From Citrobacter freundii ATCC 8090 = MTCC 1658 = NBRC 12681 (GTDB lineage: Bacteria; Pseudomonadota; Gammaproteobacteria; Enterobacterales; Enterobacteriaceae), in NCBI RefSeq assembly GCF_011064845.1, contig NZ_CP049015.1, positions 2,480,001 through 2,544,000 of the forward strand: a stretch of DNA of 64,000 nucleotides, given 5' to 3'. The notes beneath the pieces are model-generated. The model saw only the letters and a program-made list of their open reading frames with translations. It made no database searches and was not told the origin of the DNA. Below, one piece after another: positions 1-8,421 of this stretch. The position numbers and the translations under genes were made by a program. Every line of letters starts with the position of its first letter. Position 1 is the stretch's first letter.

Positions 1-833
1 TCTATTTGTGCGCCAAAGGCATGGGCAAATCCGGCAGCGATGTCATTAACCCGTGCTTTAACCTGCTGCTGTACCTGAGTCCGGTGCGTTCTGAGCGTCC
101 CTTCCAGCTCAACGGACTCTGGCAGTACGTTCCATGTATTTCCTCCCTGAATACGGGTCACGCTGAGTACCACCGAATCCAGCGTGTTAACGTCGCGACT
201 GGCAACGCTTTGCAACACGGTTACCAACTGGCTGGCAAGCAGGATGGCATCTTTGCCTTCATGCGGACGCGCCGCATGTGCGCCCTTGCCATTTATACGC
301 AGCATGAAGCGATCGACATTGGCATAGAACGCACCGCCGCGTGTGGCAAATTCGCCCACCGGCAAACCGGGCTCATTGTGCATACCAAAAATAGCCGCTA
401 CGTTTTGCAACGCACCGGCGCGGATCAACGTTTTTGCGCCGCCGAAACTCTCTTCAGCTGGTTGAAACAAAATACGTACTCGCCCCGGTAAGGTTGTTTC
501 CTGTTGTTTAAGCAGCAGTGCTGCACCAAGCATCACGCTGGTATGGATGTCATGCCCGCAGGCATGCATCACGCCCGGTGTGAGGGAACGAAACGGAACG
601 TCGGCACTTTCTTCTATCGGTAGCGCATCGATATCCGCTCGTAGCGCGATGACATCTTCTCCCTTGCCGATTTCCGCGACCAGACCGGTTTTCAGCTCGA
701 ACGGCAGAATGTCGACATCCGCAGAGTGCAACCAGGCCTGAATGCGCCTGGTGGTTGCTTCCTCCTGCAGGGAAAGCTCCGGGTGCTGATGTAATTCGCG
801 ACGCCAGTTGATAAGCGTTGAACTGAGGGTCAT
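1..833 (-). CDS. M20 family amidohydrolase/peptidase (partial, runs off the left edge)
   Basis: The reverse strand reads open from an ATG at 833 to the window edge, giving about 277 residues of an M20D-type metallo-hydrolase (hippurate hydrolase/N-acyl-amino-acid amidohydrolase family). Seen: a metal-binding HACGHDIHT near residue 95-105, ALRADIDALPI before it, the catalytic-acid segment FQPAEES, a further ligand region MHNEP, and the start of the dimerisation domain (GKGAHAARPHEGKDAI). These enzymes remove acyl groups from N-acylated amino acids in the cytoplasm. Its ATG overlaps the stop of the upstream luciferase-like gene (TGATG at 835-831), so the two are translationally coupled. Such pairs occur in sulfur-compound salvage operons such as the Bacillus ytnJ/sndA type; a deacylase role for N-acyl thioether amino acids is therefore plausible but inferred. 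The C-terminus lies outside the window. Confidence 0.9.
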   Translation of the reverse strand, partial: MTLSSTLINWRRELHQHPELSLQEEATTRRIQAWLHSADVDILPFELKTGLVAEIGKGEDVIALRADIDALPIEESADVPFRSLTPGVMHACGHDIHTSVMLGAALLLKQQETTLPGRVRILFQPAEESFGGAKTLIRAGALQNVAAIFGMHNEPGLPVGEFATRGGAFYANVDRFMLRINGKGAHAARPHEGKDAILLASQLVTVLQSVASRDVNTLDSVVLSVTRIQGGNTWNVLPESVELEGTLRTHRTQVQQQVKARVNDIAAGFAHAFGAQI

Positions 834-1831
834 CAGAGCACCTCCACGGCATTATGGACTTGTGCCAACAAACGCAGCGATGTCAGCCGCGCGTGGCCCT
901 CCGCCACTGGCGTGTCGATAATGAACTCATCAATACCAAATTGCGTATGCAGAGCATTCAGCTTTACCATCACCTCTTGAGCGGTGCCGTGTAACAACGC
1001 CAGTTCACGACGCGCGATTTTGCGTGGCGAACTACCCGCCTGTGCGGCGAATGCCAGGGCTTGCTCTTCGCTGGCGACTGTAACGCGTTGACCATTTTCC
1101 AGCTCAACGCCCCAGATTTGGACGTTTTCCGCCAGTTGCGCAGCGGTATCGTGACTGTCAGCCACAATCACCTGAACGGCGACTATCGTCGGGCGGTCGC
1201 TGTGGGTCTGCCAGAAGGACAAAACCTCACGTAATAACGTTTTGTCACCGTTGAGGTGCGCAGCGAAGATAAAATTCAAGTCGGATTGCGCTGCTAACTG
1301 TGCGCTTTGCACACTGGCTCCGAGTACAAATCCTTCTGGCGGTATTGGTGGGATTGGCGTCGGGAATACCGTTTCCCCGCTTTCCGTTCCGTTCAGCGCC
1401 AGCCAGCCGTTAAGCTGAGAAAGCTGATCGGCAAAACTGCCTTTTTCTTCCTGATGCAGTCCATGCTGTAACGCCTGAGTCGACAACGGTAACCCGCCAG
1501 GGGCCTTCCCTACGCCGAGATCGACACGTCCAGGAGCCAGTGATGCCAGAAGATTGAAGTTTTCCGCCACTTTGTACGGGCTGTAATGTTGCAGCATCAC
1601 GCCGCCGGAACCAACGCGGATACGCTGGGTTTGCCCGAGGATCCAGGCGATCACCAGCTCCGGCGATGGACTGGCCAGCTGTGGCGTATTATGGTGTTCC
1701 GCGATCCAGAAACGATGGTACCCCCACTCTTCCGCCAGTTGCGCCAGGCGCAACGTCCGGGAAAGCGCAGTCGCGGCAGTTTCACCTTCCCCGATGGGGC
1801 TTTTATCCAGAATACTCAGGCGATATGACAT
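833..1831 (-). CDS. Luciferase-like (LLM class) flavin-dependent oxidoreductase, MsnO8-like
   Basis: The 332-residue product belongs to the bacterial luciferase-like monooxygenase superfamily: it opens with RLSILDKSPIGEGETAATAL, has the FMN-barrel hallmark FWIAEHHN near residue 40, and continues with RIRVGSGGVMLQHYSPYKVAE and GRVDLGVGKAPGG. Family members use reduced flavin and oxygen to oxidise small organic or sulfur-containing substrates in the cytosol. It is the first gene of a two-gene unit, overlapping the M20 hydrolase start by one base. That pairing resembles operons that oxidise and then deacylate N-acylated sulfur compounds (for example S-(2-succino)cysteine breakdown); the substrate here is not shown by the sequence. 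The start at 1831 fits the family's usual N-terminus. A sulfur-starvation promoter may lie in the 1832-2338 gap, but I see no clear site. Confidence 0.85.
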   Translation of the reverse strand: MSYRLSILDKSPIGEGETAATALSRTLRLAQLAEEWGYHRFWIAEHHNTPQLASPSPELVIAWILGQTQRIRVGSGGVMLQHYSPYKVAENFNLLASLAPGRVDLGVGKAPGGLPLSTQALQHGLHQEEKGSFADQLSQLNGWLALNGTESGETVFPTPIPPIPPEGFVLGASVQSAQLAAQSDLNFIFAAHLNGDKTLLREVLSFWQTHSDRPTIVAVQVIVADSHDTAAQLAENVQIWGVELENGQRVTVASEEQALAFAAQAGSSPRKIARRELALLHGTAQEVMVKLNALHTQFGIDEFIIDTPVAEGHARLTSLRLLAQVHNAVEVL

Positions 1832-2338
1832 GTTACGAGCCTATGTTTATTAACATGTCTTTATTATTAATTTATCAAATAGCCATATTGAAACATTTAA
1901 TTCACATTTACTCAGCTAAAAAGTAGATAACAAACCCTGCAGCAGCCAGGGTTAAAATTTGGATCGCCCTGTACCGCTAAACTGAAAAACACCCGCAATT
2001 AATAGCCTACAAAATATAATAGGGTCGTTGATATCACGTTAATAACATCAAAATCATTTCATGCCAGTTTTCTTTTTACGAAAAGGTTTTTTAACGCAAT
2101 TTACGTTAAGTCAGTTTAAACGACTTGTAACGTTATGCGCTTGTATTAATTGTTTCACTTTTATGACGTGGGATGAATGATTTACATGGAAATTTTTATT
2201 TTAACTACTTCCACAGAAATGATGATTAGTAGAGAATGCAACGTTTCTTATTAAAACGGTTTAAAACAGATTTCTAATATCCCCCGATTTCATTGCGGGG
2301 ATTTTTGTATGGATTATACATAGCATCATGGGACCTCT
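1832..2338. other. 507-bp intergenic region, AT-rich, with one terminator-like hairpin
   Basis: This gap separates the divergent flavin oxidoreductase and chemoreceptor genes, so it should hold both promoters. It is markedly AT-rich and carries no convincing ORF. The only clear structure is a short GC hairpin at 2282-2300 (CCCCG...CGGGG) followed by ATTTTTG, which looks like a weak intrinsic terminator or leader hairpin just 40 bases before the chemoreceptor start. A TAAA...CCGAT pair near 2262-2288 vaguely resembles a flagellar sigma-28 promoter but its spacing is off. Confidence 0.4.
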
Positions 2339-3880
2339 ATGAAAAGTAACATGCCCGTTACACAAATTGAGCACGCACTTAACGATAAAACGACGCTGCT
2401 TTCTACGACAGATAAAGAAAGTCATATTACCTACGCCAACTCCGCATTTATTGATGCCAGCGGATTTAACGAACAGCAATTAATGGGCGAACCGCATAAT
2501 ATTATTCGCCATCCTGATATGCCTCCCGCGGCGTTCGCCGATATGTGGTACACGCTACAGCAGGGAGACAGCTGGACGGGGATGGTGAAAAACCGTCGGC
2601 AGAATGGCGACCATTACTGGGTTCGCGCCAACGTTACACCGGTCTGGCACAATGAAAAACTCACTGGCTACATTTCAGTGCGTACCGTTCCTTCGCGCGA
2701 TGAAATAACTCAAAGCGAAAGTTTATATCAAAAAATTAATAGCCAGCAGTTTAAAGGGTTTCGACTTTTTAAAGGCATTATCATTCGCCGCGGCATATTG
2801 TCATGGGCATCAATGTTTAAATGGCTGAGCATTAGCCAGCGCGTCAATTATTCTTTAGGGGTAATCGCCCTGCTCGCTGTGCTATTTCTTTTTGCTCCTG
2901 TTAATCCATTTATTCAGGCGGGAGGGTTGCTGTTCTTATTTCTGATGCTTGCTATTTACCTTAAGTATCAAATTTGTCAGCCAGTTAATACGCTACTGAC
3001 GCAAATGAAGAAAGTGGTATCCGGGAGAAAACCTGATAACTGTCATTTAAATCGGGTGGATGAAATCGGAATGCTGATGCGTCTGGTTAATCAGTCCGGG
3101 CTTAATCTGAATTCACTGGTCGATGATGTCAGTACGCAAATATCCGGTATTCGCGCTATCAGTCAGCGAGTATCAAAAGAAGGTACGGCGCTGCATAAGC
3201 GTTCCGAAGAAACCTCCGCCGACCTGCAACAAACCGCTGCCGCCATTGAAGAAATTGGTAGCGCGGTACAGCAAACTGCTGAGACTGCGGCACATACTAT
3301 GACCATGGCCGATAAAACCAGCGCCAATGCGGCAGAAGGCGGCGATATCATGAAACAAACTATCGCCATGATGCAGGCGATATCGCGTGACAACGGGCAG
3401 ATCGTCGACATCATCGGCGTCATTGATAGTATCGCCTTTCAGACCAATATTCTGGCGCTCAATGCCGCGGTCGAGGCCGCGCGAGCCGGAGAGTCAGGAC
3501 GCGGTTTCGTCGTTGTGGCGGCAGAGGTCCGTAATCTGGCACAGCACTCAGCGTCTGCAGCAAAAGAGATCAAACAGTTGATTGAGAAGAACGTCGCCAA
3601 CGTGAATAGCGGCGTCAAAATGGTAGAACAAACGGAGACGCATCTTACCGGGATGATTGGCGATGTCCTGCAGATGTCGATGATGATCAAAGATATTAGT
3701 CTGGCGACGCGTGAGCAAACCCTGGCGCTGGATCTGATTAACGATTCGATTTCACGCGTTGGCACCATGACACACAATAATGCCGAGATGGTGGAACGTG
3801 TCACCGATGCTACCGCCGATCTGACTCAACGTTCATCGCGCTTACAGCAGGCCGTTCAGGTCTTTGGCGTATCAGCATAA
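2339..3880 (+). CDS. Aer-like PAS-domain methyl-accepting chemotaxis protein
   Basis: The 513-residue protein matches the Aer aerotaxis receptor in size and layout. An N-terminal PAS domain (about residues 10-110) holds the Aer signature [17 protein letters not shown] and [19 protein letters not shown], the stretch that binds FAD in Aer. A hydrophobic hairpin (about 165-207) with no periplasmic domain follows, then a HAMP-like linker and a cytoplasmic signalling domain whose hairpin tip ([20 protein letters not shown], about 362-382) docks CheA/CheW. It ends in VFGVSA, with no NWETF tail, as in Aer. It presumably senses redox or energy state and biases flagellar rotation. Sequence differs enough from E. 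coli Aer that it is probably a paralogue; whether a second aer exists elsewhere cannot be seen. Start supported by GGGAC upstream. Confidence 0.88.
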   Translation: MKSNMPVTQIEHALNDKTTLLSTTDKESHITYANSAFIDASGFNEQQLMGEPHNIIRHPDMPPAAFADMWYTLQQGDSWTGMVKNRRQNGDHYWVRANVTPVWHNEKLTGYISVRTVPSRDEITQSESLYQKINSQQFKGFRLFKGIIIRRGILSWASMFKWLSISQRVNYSLGVIALLAVLFLFAPVNPFIQAGGLLFLFLMLAIYLKYQICQPVNTLLTQMKKVVSGRKPDNCHLNRVDEIGMLMRLVNQSGLNLNSLVDDVSTQISGIRAISQRVSKEGTALHKRSEETSADLQQTAAAIEEIGSAVQQTAETAAHTMTMADKTSANAAEGGDIMKQTIAMMQAISRDNGQIVDIIGVIDSIAFQTNILALNAAVEAARAGESGRGFVVVAAEVRNLAQHSASAAKEIKQLIEKNVANVNSGVKMVEQTETHLTGMIGDVLQMSMMIKDISLATREQTLALDLINDSISRVGTMTHNNAEMVERVTDATADLTQRSSRLQQAVQVFGVSA

Positions 3881-3884
3881 CCTT

Positions 3885-3920
3885 ACGGCGCTTATCGGGT
3901 GAATGTCTCGATAAGCGCAC
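3885..3920 (+). terminator. Hairpin downstream of the Aer-like gene
   Basis: A perfect 10-bp inverted repeat, GCGCTTATCG at 3888-3897 and CGATAAGCGC at 3909-3918, starts a few bases after the chemoreceptor stop codon. There is no T-run, so it may be a REP-related 3'-end stabiliser rather than an intrinsic terminator; the CTTATCGG core is REP-like. Confidence 0.5.
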
Positions 3921-4159
3921 TCCTCTCCAGGTATTTACGCCCTTTTCTTTTATTGGCTGAATCGAGGCCACACCGCGCCAGTGCAGGCTGTACAAAAATG
4001 CTGAATTCTTGTTATCGGGGCTTTGCGGAACCGAACAATTGAATGTAGGATGCTCGGCCGGCAGTTTTCCCCCGTAACACAATGAAGGGTAAGGCTGTTT
4101 TCGCCGCAGCAGGTGCGGCAAAAAGGATTTGTATTTTTGTCAGGTCAACAGGAAAAGTA

Positions 4160-5602
4160 ATGAACACAAACAACACGCAAGCCGCGGAACAACATGCGGC
4201 GAAACGACGCTGGTTGAATGCCCACGAAGAGGGGTATCACAAAGCGATGGGAAATCGACAGGTACAGATGATCGCCATTGGCGGCGCAATTGGTACCGGG
4301 TTGTTTTTAGGGGCTGGCGCGCGCTTGCAGATGGCTGGTCCTGCTTTGGCGCTGGTTTATCTGGTGTGCGGTATTTTTTCGTTCTTTATACTGCGCGCGC
4401 TTGGCGAACTGGTTTTACATCGCCCTTCCAGCGGCAGCTTTGTCTCCTATGCCCGTGAATTTTTAGGTGAGAAAGCCGCCTATGTGGCTGGCTGGATGTA
4501 CTTTATCAACTGGGCGATGACCGGCATTGTCGATATCACCGCGGTGGCGTTGTATATGCATTACTGGGGCGCATTTGGTGATGTACCGCAGTGGGTATTC
4601 GCCCTCGGCGCGCTGGCCATTGTCGGCACCATGAACATGATCGGCGTGAAGTGGTTCGCGGAGATGGAGTTTTGGTTTGCACTGGTCAAAGTGTTGGCGA
4701 TTGTGATTTTCCTGGTGGTGGGTACCGTCTTTTTAGGCACTGGAAAGCCATTGGATGGTAACGCCACGGGTTTTCACCTGATCACCGACAACGGTGGATT
4801 CTTCCCACATGGCCTGCTGCCAGCGCTGGTACTGGTTCAGGGGGTGGTTTTCGCGTTTGCCTCCATTGAACTGGTGGGCACCGCTGCTGGAGAATGCAAA
4901 GATCCACAAACCATGGTGCCGAAAGCGATCAATAGCGTTATCTGGCGTATTGGTCTGTTCTATGTGGGTTCTGTCGTGCTGCTGGTTCTGTTACTGCCGT
5001 GGAATGCCTATCAGGCAGGGCAAAGCCCGTTTGTTACCTTCTTCTCCAAACTGGGCGTGCCGTATATCGGCAGTATCATGAATATTGTGGTGCTCACCGC
5101 GGCACTTTCCAGCCTTAACTCTGGGCTGTACTGCACCGGACGTATTTTACGTTCAATGTCGATGGGCGGATCGGCGCCGAAATTCATGGCTAAAATGAGC
5201 CGCCAACAGGTACCCAGGGCTGGGATCCTCGCCACGCTGGTCGTCTATGTCGTCGGGGTATTTCTGAACTATCTGGTGCCGTCGCAGGTGTTTGAGATCG
5301 TGTTGAACTTCGCGTCGTTGGGCATTATTGCGTCGTGGGGCTTTATCATGGTCTGTCAGATGCGTCTGCGCCGGGCCATAAAAGAAGGTAAAACGGCAGA
5401 CGTTAGCTTTAAACTGCCGGGCGCTCCGTTTACCTCGTGGCTAACCCTGGTGTTCCTGCTGAGCGTGCTGGTGTTGATGGCGTTTGACTATCCAAACGGC
5501 ACCTACACTATCGCGTCATTACCGTTGATTGCCATCCTGCTGGTTGCAGGCTGGTTCGGCGTGCGTAAGCGCGTCGCGGAAATCCACCGCACCGCGCCGT
5601 AA
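4160..5602 (+). CDS. ansP: L-asparagine permease AnsP
   Basis: This is an inner-membrane amino-acid permease of the APC/AAT family that imports asparagine, co-linear with yncE as in E. coli. The start chosen is ATG 4160 (MNTNNTQAAEQHAAKRRWLN), preceded by GGAAAAG; an upstream extension to 4082 is not conserved. Seen: the permease signature IAIGGAIGTGLFLGAG at about residues 34-49 and twelve hydrophobic segments, with SGSFVSYAREFLGEKAAYVAGW matching AAT transporters closely. The protein is 480 residues, roughly 19 fewer than E. coli AnsP: it stops right after IHRTAP and lacks the acidic cytoplasmic tail that the E. coli protein carries. All membrane segments remain, so it should be functional. 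A strong hairpin terminator follows directly. Confidence 0.95.
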   Translation: MNTNNTQAAEQHAAKRRWLNAHEEGYHKAMGNRQVQMIAIGGAIGTGLFLGAGARLQMAGPALALVYLVCGIFSFFILRALGELVLHRPSSGSFVSYAREFLGEKAAYVAGWMYFINWAMTGIVDITAVALYMHYWGAFGDVPQWVFALGALAIVGTMNMIGVKWFAEMEFWFALVKVLAIVIFLVVGTVFLGTGKPLDGNATGFHLITDNGGFFPHGLLPALVLVQGVVFAFASIELVGTAAGECKDPQTMVPKAINSVIWRIGLFYVGSVVLLVLLLPWNAYQAGQSPFVTFFSKLGVPYIGSIMNIVVLTAALSSLNSGLYCTGRILRSMSMGGSAPKFMAKMSRQQVPRAGILATLVVYVVGVFLNYLVPSQVFEIVLNFASLGIIASWGFIMVCQMRLRRAIKEGKTADVSFKLPGAPFTSWLTLVFLLSVLVLMAFDYPNGTYTIASLPLIAILLVAGWFGVRKRVAEIHRTAP

Positions 5603-5605
5603 TGG

Positions 5606-5646
5606 CTGAAGGCCTGACAGGTTAACCCTTCAGGCCTTCTTTTTTA
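5606..5646. terminator. Bidirectional intrinsic terminator between ansP and a small lipoprotein gene
   Basis: A stem of about ten base pairs (GAAGGCCTGA paired with TCAGGCCTTC) is followed on the plus strand by TTTTTT. It sits between convergent genes, and the reverse complement also begins with an A-run, so it can serve both. Confidence 0.9.
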
Positions 5647-5865
5647 GTTCGCTTCAATCAACTGCGCTACATCGTTGCTGTTAATTTCCCGCGCGTTTCC
5701 ATCCTGATCGGTATAGCTGGTCATTCCCGTATCTTTATCCAGTTTTGGCTTACCCTGGGTGGTAATGGTTTGTCCGCTTTTGGTCGTCATGACGTAATCG
5801 GTGGTGCATCCTGCCAGGGTAAACAGCATTACGCCTGCACAAAGACAGATAAATGGCTTTTTCAT
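5644..5865 (-). CDS. YgdI/YgdR-family small lipoprotein
   Basis: A 73-residue protein with a classic lipoprotein signal: MKKPFICLCAGVMLFTLAGC, with the lipobox LAGC and acylated Cys at residue 20. The mature part (TTDYVMTTKSGQTITTQGKP...) is the small SH3-like fold (DUF903) of YgdI/YgdR, anchored in a membrane facing the periplasm; function unknown. GGGAAT precedes the ATG at a sensible distance. It lies convergent to ansP and in the same direction as yncE, about 140 bases downstream of yncE's stop. E. coli K-12 has no such gene at this spot, so it is a local addition or loss. Confidence 0.85.
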   Translation of the reverse strand: MKKPFICLCAGVMLFTLAGCTTDYVMTTKSGQTITTQGKPKLDKDTGMTSYTDQDGNAREINSNDVAQLIEAN

Positions 5866-5975
5866 GGTATTCCCGTGTTATTCAGTTAGCCGTTGAGGGC
5901 GTAGTGTAAGTCCCTGAAGTGGGTCGGGCTACTGGCGGGGTGTAACGAGGCGTATCGTGGGGTTTAGAGAAATGA

Positions 5976-6005
5976 CAGGAGGGGTTTCCCCCTCCTGATT
6001 TTTTA
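5976..6005. terminator. Hairpin terminator at the yncE 3' end
   Basis: CAGGAGGGG (5976-5984), a short loop and CCCCTCCTG (5989-5997) form a strong stem followed on the plus strand by ATTTTTT. The T-run favours termination of rightward transcripts; for yncE itself, which ends at 6003, it would be a stem without a good T-run. Confidence 0.6.
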
Positions 6006-7064
6006 CAACGCAATACGAATAACATCGTCCGGCTGGGTAGCTTCCTGCTCGCGGGTAGATTTCTGTTTCACACTGACGTACAGGGTTTTACCATCGGCAG
6101 AGAGCGCCAGGCTATTCGGGAATGTTGGGGTCTCGAATGTTTTGACGACTTTATAGCTTTTCGCGTCGATCACACTCACTTTACCGGCCTGGCGATGAGT
6201 CACGTAGGCTTCATTACGCGTCGGGTTGAACAGCACGGCAAGGGATTCCGGCGCGGCGACTTTTGCCAGTACGTTGCCGTTACGGGTGTCGATTACCAGC
6301 ACTTCCGCCGCTTTAGAGTCGGTGACAAATGCACGGTTGCCCGCTGTGTCCAGGCTCAGGTTGATAAAGAAATGCTCTTTCCCATCATCCAGCAGTTTTT
6401 TGCGACTGAGAATTTTGTTGGTGGTGGTATCGATGGTAATGAATTCACCGTCCGCATTGGCGGTGTACAGGCGCTTAGCCTTGCTGTCGACCGCCAGAGC
6501 GGTGCTCATTTTGCCGGTATTTTGAATGGTGTCCTTCAGTTTAATGGCATCACCGTCCACCACCCAAATCACGCTCTCTTTACCAATACCGCTAATGTAT
6601 ACCGTGTTAGTGGCGTCATCTGCGGCCAGCTCACGCGGCTGCAGCGGGCGAACATCTTCAGAACGCTTACGCGCATCCAGCACCAGACGTCCTTTCACCG
6701 CGCCCGTTTTAGCATCCATCGCCGTTACCGCGCTATTTACCGTGTTGCCGAACCACAGCGTTTGCGTGGCGTTATTGATGGTGGCACCAAACGGTTTGAG
6801 ATCGTTATGAATCACCTGAGTCACTTCGAGGGTGACCGGGTCAAGGCGGTAAACCACCCCGCCGGTATCCAGTTTGCGGCTCTGTGAGGTCGCCAGCCAC
6901 AGCGCGTTCTCTTGTTGGCTGTACGCCATTTCATAAGCGCCTTTACCGACGGCTTTGCGCAGCAGTTCTTCTGCAGCCTGCGTAGTAAAAGATGATGCAA
7001 CGAGCAGTGAACCTAACAGTAAAGAACCACGCAGACGCGGTGAAAACAGATGACGTAAAGACAT
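6003..7064 (-). CDS. yncE: Periplasmic beta-propeller protein YncE
   Basis: The 353-residue product aligns with E. coli YncE nearly end to end. It has a cleavable signal peptide (cleavage near TTQA-AEELL, about residue 30) and repeated YVTN/NHL-type blades such as NTVYISGIGKESVIWVVDG, RNEAYVTHRQAGKVSVIDAKSY and GKTLYVSVKQKST, giving a seven-bladed propeller in the periplasm. E. coli YncE is iron-repressed through Fur and has been reported to bind DNA; its true role is unsettled. A good Fur-like site lies about 85-100 bases upstream of the start. In E. coli the TonB-dependent receptor gene yncD sits divergently next to yncE; here yncD and mcbR are absent and curA follows directly. Confidence 0.96.
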   Translation of the reverse strand: MSLRHLFSPRLRGSLLLGSLLVASSFTTQAAEELLRKAVGKGAYEMAYSQQENALWLATSQSRKLDTGGVVYRLDPVTLEVTQVIHNDLKPFGATINNATQTLWFGNTVNSAVTAMDAKTGAVKGRLVLDARKRSEDVRPLQPRELAADDATNTVYISGIGKESVIWVVDGDAIKLKDTIQNTGKMSTALAVDSKAKRLYTANADGEFITIDTTTNKILSRKKLLDDGKEHFFINLSLDTAGNRAFVTDSKAAEVLVIDTRNGNVLAKVAAPESLAVLFNPTRNEAYVTHRQAGKVSVIDAKSYKVVKTFETPTFPNSLALSADGKTLYVSVKQKSTREQEATQPDDVIRIAL

Positions 7065-7146
7065 GACGACTCCCTTTGATAAATTCGTTTGTTACTGCTT
7101 CACATAGCTTCAATGAGCAAAATCATGGTTTTGCCTTTTTAAGAAT

Positions 7147-7165
7147 GAGAATAGTAATCATTATT
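7147..7165 (-). promoter_or_regulatory. Fur-box-like operator upstream of yncE
   Basis: The minus-strand 19-mer AATAATGATTACTATTCTC matches 14 of 19 positions of the Fur consensus GATAATGATAATCATTATC by my count. It is 83-101 bases upstream of the yncE start, where an iron-regulated promoter is expected from the E. coli case. Confidence 0.7.
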
Positions 7166-7262
7166 TATCTCAATGTGGAGTATTTATTCGCTTTCGGGTT
7201 GTAACTTTCTCATTTTCTCCATGAATAATCGCTTTTCATCCAGATAACGTCATTGGCATTTT

Positions 7263-7296
7263 ACCAGGCCTACATTTCGTACGAAGCAGGCCTGGT
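7263..7296. repeat. Inverted repeat downstream of curA
   Basis: ACCAGGCCT (7263-7271) and AGGCCTGGT (7288-7296) form a perfect 9-bp stem with a 16-base loop between yncE's promoter region and the curA stop. No T-run follows in either direction; it could be a rho-independent-like barrier or REP-related element. Confidence 0.5.
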
Positions 7297-7328
7297 TACA
7301 GACATTCACCGTCTTCCACCCTTACGCA

Positions 7329-8363
7329 TCAATCCTCAGCAAGACGAATAACTACCTTGCCGAAGTTTTTGCCGGTCAGCAGACCGATAAAGGTTTGTGG
7401 CGCATTTTCCAGACCGTCGGTCACCTGCTCGCGGTAGTGGATTTTGTCCTCTTTAAGCCAGCGCCCCATCTCCCGCTGAAACTCCTGAATGCGGTGACCA
7501 TAATCCTGACCAATGATAAAACCCTGCATCCGGATACGCTTTTTCAGCAGCGTTGCCATTAACAGCGGTAATCTGTCAGGTCCGGCCGGAAGCGACGTTG
7601 CGTTATAACCACTGACCAGGCCACAAAGCGGAATCCGCGCTGAAGTATTGAGCAATGGCAGAACGGCATCAAATACTTTTCCGCCGACGTTTTCATAATA
7701 AATATCAATTCCTTGCGGGCAAGCTTTTGCCAGTTGTTGCGCAAAATCTTGTGCGTGGTGATCGAGGCAAACATCAAAGCCCAGCACCTCTGTGGCATGT
7801 CGGCATTTCTCTGCCCCACCTGCCACACCGATTACCCGGCAGCCTTTAAGCTTACCGATCTGCCCAACCGTTGCGCCAACCGGCCCGGTTGCGGCGGCTA
7901 CCACCAGCGTTTCTCCCGCTTTCGGCTGACCGATATCCAGCAGACCCATATAAGCGGTAAACCCCGGCATACCCATAACACCCAGCGCCCAGGAGGGATG
8001 TTCGGGATGAGCGCCAAGCTTCACCAGTCCGTTACCGTCGGAGATGCCATAGTCCTGCCAACCGCTGTAGCTCAATACCCATTCGCCTGGCTGGTAGTCC
8101 GGATGGCGGGATGACACCACGCGACTTACGGTACCACCCACCATAACACCACCAATCTCTACTGGTGGTGAGTAAGATGGCTCATCGCTCATGCGGCCAC
8201 GCATGTAGGGATCGAGGGAAAGATAAATGGTGCGCAGCAAAACCTGGCCTTCGCCCGGGGATGCCACCTCATCTTCTTCAAGACGGAAGTTCTCTGGGAC
8301 TGGCGCGCCATGTGGACGGGAAGCCAGTACCCAGCGACGGTTACGATTAGTCTGTTGACCCAT
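7329..8363 (-). CDS. curA: NADPH-dependent curcumin/dihydrocurcumin reductase CurA
   Basis: A zinc-independent medium-chain dehydrogenase/reductase of the leukotriene-B4-dehydrogenase-like group, 344 residues from the ATG at 8363 (MGQQTNRNRRWVLAS), which has a strong AGAGGAG ribosome site; a longer reading from 8387 is unlikely. Seen: the NADPH fold AAATGPVGATVGQIGKLKG followed by GVAGG, and YENVGGKVFDAVLPLLN. In E. coli CurA reduces the alkene bonds of curcumin with NADPH; the physiological substrates are probably other reactive enones. It is transcribed toward yncE, 58 bases downstream of an XRE-cupin regulator gene in the same orientation, so the two may be co-transcribed. In E. coli the neighbouring regulator is mcbR instead. 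Confidence 0.95.
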   Translation of the reverse strand: MGQQTNRNRRWVLASRPHGAPVPENFRLEEDEVASPGEGQVLLRTIYLSLDPYMRGRMSDEPSYSPPVEIGGVMVGGTVSRVVSSRHPDYQPGEWVLSYSGWQDYGISDGNGLVKLGAHPEHPSWALGVMGMPGFTAYMGLLDIGQPKAGETLVVAAATGPVGATVGQIGKLKGCRVIGVAGGAEKCRHATEVLGFDVCLDHHAQDFAQQLAKACPQGIDIYYENVGGKVFDAVLPLLNTSARIPLCGLVSGYNATSLPAGPDRLPLLMATLLKKRIRMQGFIIGQDYGHRIQEFQREMGRWLKEDKIHYREQVTDGLENAPQTFIGLLTGKNFGKVVIRLAED

Positions 8364-8421
8364 GATGTGCTCCTCTGCTTTTGGCATGAATCAATCAATA
8401 GTAGCAGTCTGCGCCTGCTAT

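Noticed and set aside
6..491. 161-residue plus-strand reading frame at the left edge
   Set aside because: Antisense to the M20 hydrolase, which is strongly supported by HACGHD and other motifs.
2262..2290. Sigma-28 promoter for the Aer-like receptor
   Set aside because: TAAA and CCGAT are present but spaced two bases too far, and the -10 overlaps a hairpin; too weak to call.
6195..6887. 230-residue plus-strand frame inside yncE
   Set aside because: Shadow of a well-conserved gene; composition is His/Arg-rich and matches no family.
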